From Sesbania bispinosa (taxonomy: Eukaryota; Streptophyta; Magnoliopsida; Fabales; Fabaceae), in assembly GCA_026901365.1 (NCBI GenBank), contig QLOH01000753.1:248001-312000 (forward strand): a stretch of 64,000 nucleotides of DNA. Reading direction: 5' to 3'. This document shows positions 56,104 to 64,000 of the stretch, piece after piece. Position 1 is the stretch's first letter. Each line of letters starts with the position of its first letter. Both the position numbers and the translations under genes were made by a program. The notes beneath the pieces were generated by a model. The model made no database searches and was not told the DNA's origin. It was given only the letters and a program-made list of their open reading frames with translations.

Positions 56104-57734
56104 CTATAGTTTTTGTAACATATAACACTTAAAATTATCATCACAAATAAGAATCCTAAGTCCTTGTCGCGACTTAACCCTAGACATGGCAACATATAAT
56201 TGACCGTGAGAGAAAACAGGTCTTGGTAAGTAGACACCGACATGTGATAATGTTTGGCCCTGACTTTTATTAATTGTCATAGCAAAACAGAGAGATAAAG
56301 GAAATTGTCTCTGCTGAAACTTCAATGGTGTGAGATAATCTGATGGAATTAAATTCATGCAAGGAATGAAAACTCTTGTTCCCAAATGGGTTCCACTAAT
56401 AATCGTTGCTCCAATAACACTGGATCCTAACTCAGTGACAACCAATCTTGTTCCATTGCACAACCCAGAAGATACGTCAAGATTCCTCATTAGCATAATA
56501 GGTACTCCAATCTTTAAAACTAATTCATGATCAGGAAGTCCAGAACACCTAATACCATTTAAGAACTCTGTTGTCAACCAATCAGCTTGGATACCAACCT
56601 CTTTGTCCACCTTCCATATAGAATCTGAACTCAAATAAACTCTCTCTTCTCCAGGAAATAATTTCATCACATATTCATTAATGGAATGAACCACATCTAG
56701 TGTAGGAGCAATAATTGTCTTATCTTGGAATAACTTAATATTTCCAAAATTGGAGAGCAAGTCGGGGTAGGTAAAAGCAACAATATCACCTATTGTATCA
56801 TTAATAGAATATAACAATAGATCCTCTGGTATATCAATATCAGTTTCACCATCACCATATGTGCCCAAATCACCATCACCCAAAGCAAGAATCAAATCAG
56901 CAAATTCCTTAATCTCACGTTGAGTAACAACATCTCGACAACCCTGTAACCTCATGTTCTCTGAAAGTGTCAAAACTTTGCAATGTTTCCATAACTTGGA
57001 AGAATTCAAAGTTGCCATCACAACTTCCGCACGACTTGCTCTAGGTATAACTGGTAATATTTGTCTAAAATCACCACCAAGAACAACAACTTTTCCACCA
57101 AATGGTTTATCCATGCTATCCTTGTTTGTAAACCTCATCATATCACGCATGGTTCGATCTAATGCTTCAAATGCCCATTTGCTGACCATTGGAGCCTCAT
57201 CACAAATAATCAAGGTGGTATACTGAAGTAATTCAGCCTTAAGACTTCCTTGTTTGATAGTACAACAGGAGTCTTCATCCAAAGACAACGGGATTGCAGA
57301 TTTCGAGTGTGCCGTTCTACCACTAGGCAATAAAAGAGTCGCAATACCACTTGACGCCACATTCAAAACAATTTTGCGTTGAGATCGCAATCCATAAGAC
57401 AATGTGTTCCACAAAAACGTCTTCAATGTACCGCCGTAACCATAAACAAAAAACAATCCCTCGTCCTCAATATTAACTGCATAACTAACTTGTTCATAGA
57501 CAACTCTCTGATCCTCATTCAACAAAAGCACGCATTCATTGTGTTTGGTCTTCATTTCATGAATGTCATAATTCAACTCGTTGAAGATTAAGATGTTTCC
57601 AAATTGATCGAGATCTACCTGCTGAGGCATGGGCATACGTTCAAAATCCTTCAAAGACTTCCCATTCATCAACAAAATCTTTTCAATCTCAACCAAACAG
57701 AGCCTTTGAAGTTCATCATCCGTCATGATTAAAC
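56104..57734 (-). pseudogene. Helitron PIF1-like helicase exon
   Basis: Long open exon after an intron (acceptor TTTGCATAG). Motifs in order: QRVVYEQV; Walker A region VYGYGGTLKTFLWNT, in which the glycine before the lysine is leucine; ASSGIATLLLPSGRTAHS; Walker B LIICDEAPM; VLGGDFRQILPVI; LTLSENMRL; LPDHELVLKIGVPIMLMRNL; and the C-terminal block FAMTINKSQGQTL with LYVAMSRV. These are the SF1B motifs of Helitron helicases, which unwind DNA during rolling-circle transposition. The exon itself has no stop; the Walker A change should impair ATP binding. Host PIF1 genes are excluded because Rep exons precede it. Confidence 0.93.
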
Positions 57735-57805
57735 CTATGCAAACAAAATATTTCACTCATGTAGAACATGAAATAAAAAACTATAAGGGATAGTTTTTAA
57801 CTTAC
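57735..57805 (-). other. Helitron intron between Rep and helicase exons
   Basis: 71 bp, donor CAA|GTAAGTTAAA, acceptor TTTGCATAG|GTTTAATC on the minus strand. The protein reads ERIYIVQ before and GLIMTDDELQRL after. Confidence 0.7.
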
Positions 57806-60024
57806 TTGGACAATGTAGATCCTTTCATTTTTATATAAGATATCATCTGCCAAAAGTTTCCATGTGTGCTCCCAAACTAATGAAGGCTTGGACATTGTGT
57901 TTGACAATAATAACGTAACAAATAATCGTCTAAGGCAACTTCCAGAGACAATGGTTGAAGCTTCAATGATCCCATCAATGAATTCCTTGTCATCTGCAAG
58001 CAATCCCAATGCATTACATGCATCTTGAAATGTCTCATAGATTACACCATTAACAGTCCTTATTTCTTGATAACTTGTACAACCACGTTGCACATTCAAT
58101 AGCAACCTTAAATAATACATTTCACCAGATCCTGAGTGAATGTAACTCATTCTTCCAATTGCATATCCCCTTTGTCTTGGCCACCATGTTTGATCATGTT
58201 GATCATACACAAAAGCAGATGGAAATTCCCCATATGTCAAATTCTTTGCCTCAAAATATTTACTATTTGCATCCATCCACGATAAAACATGGTTTTCCTC
58301 TCTGAGTTTCGAGCAAGAACATTATTAATTCTATCATGGTCTCGAAATACAACAACTTGTTGATGAGGTAAATGAAACGACAACTTATGAACGGGAGGCC
58401 ATCTCTGATGAATATCAAACATAAATATACGCCAAATTGACTCTCAAGGAGACAAATAACGACAATCATAATATTGTTTAATTTCATCAACCTCTCCATT
58501 TGTGCCATCAAAATTAGAGTTAGAACCAACAAAAACAGTAACCCTATCAACTCCCTTATTGATATACTTGAACAAATACTTGATAGAATTGGATTTGTTG
58601 CAATACTCCAAATTAATATGAGCTTGATACCTCATCAATAGCTTGGGATTGTAAGGAACCACAAATCTATTTTCCAACTGCACACCCTTCCTTGTTGTTG
58701 TGATGCCATGATTCCTTCTTCGATAGATGGGAAATCCATCATTATCAAAACGGGTTTCATCAACAAAAGACTTAGGAAAATACTTTGAACACCTTCCATT
58801 CTTCATGCAAGGTGAGTTGCGGTGACTAATCCCACATGGACCATGAACCATATAAGATGAAACAACCTCAAACAGCTTCGGATATTTTATGGGATCGGGT
58901 ACTCCACACAAATAACCGAATCAATCATATCTGCTGATTCTAATTTATCAGATGAATCCAACCACAATAGTGTATGTGCATGAGGCAAACCCCTTTTCTG
59001 AAATTCTATTGTGTACATTCCTACATGAATAAAGTGACAACATAAACTGTGTGAAATAATTAATTTGAAAATGAAAAAATAAATATGAATATTACCTGCA
59101 ATAACCTTCCCAAAGAATTCTCCCTTCTTAAAACCAGCCATCAACTGTTCTAACTTCATCTTAAACATGCGACACGTGAGATCTGGTCGATCATACGCAT
59201 TCAATCCCTTTTCTGTCAGACAACGTTGTAGCTCCGGCCATTTAGGATTACATGTCATAGTCAAAAACAAATCTGGATACCCAAATCGTTTACAAATTGC
59301 CATGGCATCCTGACAATTATTAAACATGTATCGTCTACCACCAGTGAATGACGACGACATAACAATTCTCCCTCCAATTGAGGCAGGTGTTGTATCTCCT
59401 CGATCAACAGCCTCCTCAATACCAGATAGAAAATCATGCCTTATTAAGCTTTGGTTCTGCCTCAAATATGATAATCGCTGGGATTCAATCATTGAATAAC
59501 AATCAACAACAAATTGTTGAAAGAGTCTCCTACTCTTCAAAATGATAGTGTCTTCAACCAGCCTCTCTTGTATTCCAAATGAAATATATTCTCGCAGTGA
59601 TACTCTCCTCCTTTTTCCAATCCAATGGGAAGAACTATCTGGACGAAATTCAATATTTTCTATATATCCATTTTCTCCATATGGAAAAAGCAAAGGATAT
59701 TGCAGTGGTATATATGATGTGTGTGTCTCATGAATTCTCTAAAAACCTCCATCCCGACTACGAAGTATAATATCCCTTCCACATTCAGAGCTATCAAAAT
59801 CACCAACAATCAACGCAGCAACCTCATCAACAGTAGGCATATTATAGGTACGTGGATCACCACCTCGTCCATGAAACAACCTCAAGGAAATATCAATTTG
59901 TGAATCCTCTTCAATACAATCCCTCACTCGCCTAAATGACTTGGCAAGTACATTAAACTGATCAACCATGAACAATAATTCTGCCACTAATTGAGCATCT
60001 AAGGAAGACCCTTGTGCATCATCA
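57806..60024 (-). pseudogene. Helitron N-terminal and Rep (HUH) exons
   Basis: Reads DDAQGSSLDAQLVAELL at its start, then IDISLRLFHGRGGDPRTYN. A TAG at 59739-59741 precedes LLFPYGENGYIENI. The Helitron-like N domain follows (REYISFGIQERLVEDTIILK, QDAMAICKRFGYPDLFLTMT, CNPKWPELQ). A 75-bp intron (59021-59095, GTAATA...TGTAG) splits GKVIAG from MYTIEFQKRGLPHAHTLLWL, which holds the HAH metal-binding motif. The two catalytic tyrosines are in IKYLFKYINKG. Damage: frameshift near 58890-58905, TGA at 58441-58443 (RYLSP*ES), and frameshift near 58265-58285. Rep would nick and join DNA ends. Confidence 0.9.
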
Positions 60025-60152
60025 CTGCATTAATGAACGGTGTAATGTTATTATCATGTCAATACAATTATAATAAAAAAACACACATCAATTAACATAT
60101 TTTTTATTCCACTTTAATTCGAAATAGATAAATAGTAAATGCAACACCTAAC
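60025..60152 (-). other. Helitron intron near the N-terminus
   Basis: 128 bp, donor TTTCAG|GTTAGGTG, acceptor TTAATGCAG|TGATGATG on the minus strand, joining MTCF to DDAQGSSLDA. Confidence 0.65.
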
Positions 60153-60591
60153 CTGAAACAGGTCATCCTATTTTGAACTTCATTTCGTGTGTCATAGATA
60201 TAGAGTTGAGCAAATTTCGGCTTTTCTCCCTCCAATGGTAATAAAGAACCTATTCGATGATAATTCTGACCGCTAATAACAAACTGAGGTGGTCCACCCC
60301 CATCATTTAATTGAATTTCAACCCTAGCTCCAATGGATGTGAAAGAAAACATACTATTGTATGATCTGATATTATCTAAAAAATGAGATCCTCTTGAATC
60401 AGCACCAGAGAATAATTTAGATAACAAATCAGGAGGTTTTTGCAATAATGGTAACAAAATTTTTCCCCTCATACAACACAGAGAGAAATCAGGAACAGCA
60501 CTATGCGATTGGTTATCAGATCGCTCCTCAAACCAAAAAATAACACCACAATGCTTGCAAGCGTACTTCATGTCTCCAACGTCCATATATT
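60153..60591 (-). pseudogene. Helitron N-terminal exon with zinc-finger-like motif
   Basis: Begins after acceptor TTTGTAG with YMDVGDMKYACKHCGVIFWF, a C-X2-C pair typical of plant Helitron N-termini, then FSLCCMRGKILLPLLQKPPD, SYNSMFSFTSIGARVE, PPQFVISGQNYHRIGSLLP and FAQLYIYDTRNEVQNRMTCF. It has no internal stop. The exon upstream (60676-60753) supplies an acidic segment. Confidence 0.85.
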
Positions 60592-60675
60592 CTACAAATT
60601 ATACATTTTGTTTTTTTAATTAGACATATAGGTAAAAAAGCAAATTAGTTTAAAATACATTAAAGTGATTGATAC

Positions 60676-60753
60676 CTTGAAGTTCAGACTCATTAAACAT
60701 ATCACTACCAATTTCATTATCTAGAACATCATCCTCATCAAAATGATTATATC
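60676..60753 (-). pseudogene. Small acidic 5' exon of the Helitron gene
   Basis: Between acceptor GGAGCAG|GATATAAT and donor CTTCAAG|GTATCAAT on the minus strand. It reads GYNHFDEDDVLDNEIGSDMF then NESELQ and joins to YMDVGD of the next exon after an 84-bp intron (60592-60675). Confidence 0.55.
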
Positions 60754-61115
60754 CTGCTCCACAAATTAAATTATTTTAATTAAAATATTAAATATTTTCA
60801 CCAAAGATAGGAATTTAAAAAAATAAATAACCTAAATGCAAATTTAAAATAAATATGAATTTTTTTTAAATCTGTCATCATCTAAGATTCAAAGTGGTTG
60901 ACACCGCAGTAGTAAAAGTAAAAAATAACTAAATATAATGACATTAATCGCACCGGTGGAGCCTTCAACATTCAATAATGAAGTGTTTAATTCAATGGTA
61001 GGCAACTGGAAATGAACCTCTGAAGACAACACTACATGAATAAATTATTAATTGTCAGAAAAAAAAAACTTAAAAAATATAAATAAAAAACATTAACCAA
61101 ATGATAAAAAATAAT

Positions 61116-61214
61116 CTATATAATACTCTGTTTTATCCTTGTCATCCTAGAATTAACACGGTTAAAGGATGCATCTGGTCTCTCCCGTTTTTCCTTCGTA
61201 GGTTTCCGACCCAT
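61116..61214 (-). pseudogene. Possible first coding exon of the Helitron gene
   Basis: Starts MGRKPTKEKRERPDASFNRV then NSRMTRIKQ, a short basic N-terminus like those of plant Helitron proteins; a possible donor GTATTA follows. The connection to the exon at 60753 was not resolved. Confidence 0.4.
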
Positions 61215-62563
61215 AATTAACTGGGAGATAAACATTTGAGATAAATTTACATCAGCATTAAATAAAATGTCAAATAACATAAAAAATCTAAGATGAATAT
61301 AATTAGTCATCTCCCATTTAAAAAAAATAACTTAGTTCCAATTCGTCACTCTAAACCAAAGAAACACAATTAACGAAATCGATAAGAAAGGAAAAAAATA
61401 TTAATGGGGTTAACTTAGTAGTCACAAATCAATTATATGTAAATCAATGCCTAAAATAAATATCCTCATCATAAAAAAAATAGAAATGAGATCAACACTC
61501 GAAAAGTTAAAATAAAGGGACAAAGAAAGTTTAGCAAACAACATGCCTATGTAAACATCTCTTGAGTTTAACCTGATTTAAGTTCATGTCCTTCATATCA
61601 ATGAGTGAAAAGTAGTGCTAAAATGGCTTATATTTTCAATTGAGTTGCAAATAAATGACCTATTATCCGAACAATAGTACCTTTTCATTTCTGATGTTCT
61701 AGGAACCTTACATTTGTGATGTTATCTTAAAGGTGGGTGAATTTTAAGATACAAAAATAATGACTTTTGGATAAGAGCTTTTGAAATTGAATCCTTTTGA
61801 CTTAACAATCGGTGGAAAACTCTGGGGCACAGACCTGCAAAGTCCCTCGGTGCCAAAATTTTCAGAAAAACTATCATCTCTCAGCTTTGGCAAAATGCAT
61901 ATAAAATAAGATCTGCACACTTGCAATTTTGAAACATCACTCTTATCATTCCACTATTTCAAAACCAATTTCTAGTCAACCATATTCTGTATTTGTGAGA
62001 AACTATTATAATAACAAATGAAAGTAATGGTTCAGTCTCGAAACCTAATATGTTACATGCCTATGTAAACATCTCTTTACCATTCACAAATTTTAAACAA
62101 ATCAGAAAATCCCATCTAAAATTTTAAAGCTCAAAATATAGTATCAAAATTAATTGAAGACACATGCAGATAAAGCTTCAAAATTAAACCAAGAGAAAAT
62201 TTAATTTCTTTGACATGAAAAGGTATAGATTATTCGGTAAATTATAAATTTACCCCAAAAAAATTTTGTTATATATGAAACTGAACTAATAATTGAAACT
62301 TTCTAGATTCCTTATCTCTTCTTTTCTCTTGGGTACAAAGAAGCAAAGTCACACCAGTTTGGAGTGGCACTTCAAGATGATATATATTCTGTTCAATAAC
62401 CATTTCACCAACACTTAAAAAATGCTCATTCTCACCTTAGAAGGTGAATGCGTGAAAAGTGAAAGGAAGTGACAAATTCAGCCACTTGAAAGAAGAGAAG
62501 ATGGCAAATATAAGAAGAGAAGATCAATTGATGGAAAAAAAAAAAGAAGACCTCTCGGTCTCA
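61215..62563 (-). other. Helitron 5' non-coding region
   Basis: AT-rich, several short ORFs without domains. The part nearest the TATA box on the minus strand is TTCTCTTC-rich, as in plant leaders. One or more leader introns are likely but could not be placed. Confidence 0.45.
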
Positions 62564-62570
62564 TTATATA
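62564..62570 (-). promoter_or_regulatory. Candidate TATA box of the Helitron gene
   Basis: Minus-strand CCTCTATATAATGAG followed by a pyrimidine-rich leader (GGTCTTCTTTTTTTTTTTCC), inside the proposed element and ahead of the first exon. Confidence 0.4.
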
Positions 62571-62724
62571 GAGGTAATTGGGTGATATTATTTTAAAAGA
62601 TATAATGGGAATATGTATGTTTAAAGAGACCAATCACTCAATCAACATCATCTAGGCTAACAATCTAAAAAATCATAAAGGTAGCCTACAATTAATGGCT
62701 ACAATTCACCCTATATAATATAGA

Positions 62725-64000
62725 CCTTACACATGACTACTTGTCAAATCACACAAGCAATAAAATAAAAATATAAAAATGATTTGTCAATATAAAAAAC
62801 AAATAATATGGTCTAATTTAATAAAATTCATATTTACATCATTAAGGAACTGTTTGTGGTGAAAAATTCAAATTCGAAAAGAATGAATTTAATCACTTTG
62901 ATTCTACGAGCAATCTGGGGATCAGAATCAAATCCTCTTACGGGACTCTTTTAAAAAAGTAGGTTTATGTGTTCAAATGATCAAAAGAATGAATTTTTTG
63001 GAAACTTAGATTAAATGGTTCAGAATCTCACCAATTAATTTTCTAAACGTTAGAAATCCAGAAACAATAAGTTCTAAAAAGATTTGATTCAGAATTTCAT
63101 CAAAGAACTTAATTTCCATAAGATTGCTTGATTCAGAATTCTTCTCAAGTTTAAAACATGAGTTTTCAGAAACTGATTTTTGAGAAACTTCAGTAAAAGT
63201 TTTAAGTAAGAAATTGTACAAGAAATGAATTGCAGAATGTAAACAAAAGAAAAGAAAAGTTGAATTGTAAGAACAATTGCATTAAGATAAATTTGGATGG
63301 GTTCATCACGTACTGTTCTTCTCCTTGTAACCTGTTTGTCGCTGTGAGTTCGGACGTTAAGGTGTTTCAGAGATTTTGAGTGAGTGATTTTTCCAACCCT
63401 TATTACATTGTGGGTTCTAGTATTTATAGATTCTAATCCTAACGGCTAACTAATGCATGCTTGACACATCAGCAACCCTATGTGTTGGCAGCGTAGATGC
63501 TTGCCACGTTTCTGCTATCCAGAAAACTAATTACAAATTTTGAAAATTAACCACTAACTAGGTGACACTTGTCTTGATCTTCATAACTTCCAATAATTGT
63601 TTTCTTAATATCTTCTATCTTTTCGAAAATGAACCTTCTGTCTTTTCGAAAATGAGTCTTCTGTTTTCTTCAAAATTCTTCTAAGTCTTCAAAGATGTGT
63701 CTTCGAATTTCTGTTTTCTGACTGTTTCGAATTCCTCTTTTGGAATTTCTATCTTCTAATTTCTTGAATTCTGCTGCTTTATTTTCGAAAATATTCTTTA
63801 TCTTGACTCTGTACCTTTCAAGCTTTTCAAATTCAAAGATATTGATTCGAATTTTGAATTTCTCTTTCTTTTATGCTATGTGGCATATTTTCATTAGTCA
63901 TTCCAAAGGTTGTGAAGACCACCGGCCACCGTCCTCTCATTTTACATGTGCTTTTTCTTATTGGACGTTACAGTGGCACATTAACGGCTCTTGGCTCTTT
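62725..64000. other. AT-rich sequence; possible LTR piece on the minus strand at the end
   Basis: No gene. A minus-strand TATAAATA lies at 63421-63428 with leader-like sequence after it. Around 63611-63790 the unit CTTCTGTCTTTTCGAAAATG recurs twice exactly or nearly so and several more times in decayed form. This could be an LTR running out of the window. Confidence 0.4.

Larger units (their letters stand above)
55840..62724 (-). mobile_element. Helitron (autonomous type, decayed)
   Basis: The minus strand ends ...GGATAGAACACTAG followed by T, with a hairpin 12 bases before the end, which is the Helitron 3' end type (CTRR, inserted next to T). Inside are a zinc-finger N-terminal exon, a Helitron-like N domain, a rolling-circle Rep domain and a PIF1-like helicase on the same strand. 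The 5' end is less sure: minus-strand TCTATATTATATAGGG starting at 62724 looks like a Helitron start but is preceded by G, not A. Confidence 0.85.

Noticed and set aside
56104..57756. Host PIF1 DNA-repair helicase gene
   Set aside because: Helitron N and Rep exons precede it on the same strand and a Helitron 3' terminus follows it.

Overview
The window is plant nuclear DNA and almost all of it is transposable elements. The plant is probably a legume: that is inferred from the mix of SIRE-type copia with an envelope-like ORF, Athila-like gypsy elements with a tRNA-Asp primer site, and MITEs of the 'TTTTGGTCCCC' type common in legumes. No ordinary single-copy host gene, rRNA or tRNA gene could be supported. 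Nearly every coding region is broken by stops, frameshifts or deletions, which fits old, nested, probably pericentromeric or otherwise gene-poor chromatin.

Layout, left to right. 1-2746 is the right part of a CACTA (En/Spm-like) DNA transposon with GGGCGCTCC/GGAGCGCCC palindromes in both subterminal regions. It is inserted in the pol gene of a SIRE-like copia element (2747-10666: integrase, reverse transcriptase, RNase H, a second envelope-like ORF, 3' LTR). That copia element in turn appears to sit in the LTR of a deleted gypsy-type element (10667-13117). Three MITEs follow (13194-15027). 15658-20405 is a gag-only copia remnant with two LTRs.

20406-42260 is a composite of Athila-like (Ty3/gypsy) elements: LTR - internal 1 - internal 2 - LTR - partial internal 3. 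A further element (33294-40591, 5-bp duplication GTGAC) is nested in the second LTR, and another LTR is nested in that one. The pol genes are almost entirely gone. Gag pieces, a protease with a mutated active site and two long envelope-like ORFs behind a conserved intron remain. 42261-44279 joins a copia LTR fragment to a second, Ale-like copia RT/RNase H remnant.

44716-51485 (minus strand) is a complete-length but degenerate Ty3/gypsy chromovirus-like element with both LTRs. 51862-52470 is a SIRE-like LTR fragment. 52725-54414 is a solo Athila-type LTR with a perfect TCGCA duplication. 55840 to about 62724 (minus strand) is a Helitron with recognisable introns, Rep and PIF1-like helicase exons and a typical 3' hairpin + CTAG end. 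The rest is AT-rich sequence without a recognised gene.

The most interesting signals that the gene list does not explain are these. (i) A family of GC-rich perfect or near-perfect hairpins (arms such as GCTTCACCCTGCGCT) recurs in the Athila-like LTRs just upstream of their TATA boxes, again before the envelope-like ORF, and in an unrelated copia leader. (ii) An LTR-like promoter block lies inside the SIRE-like element in front of its envelope-like ORF. (iii) The envelope-like ORF and its intron are retained in Athila derivatives that have lost pol. All statements about lineage are from reading motifs by eye; no alignment or database search was possible.
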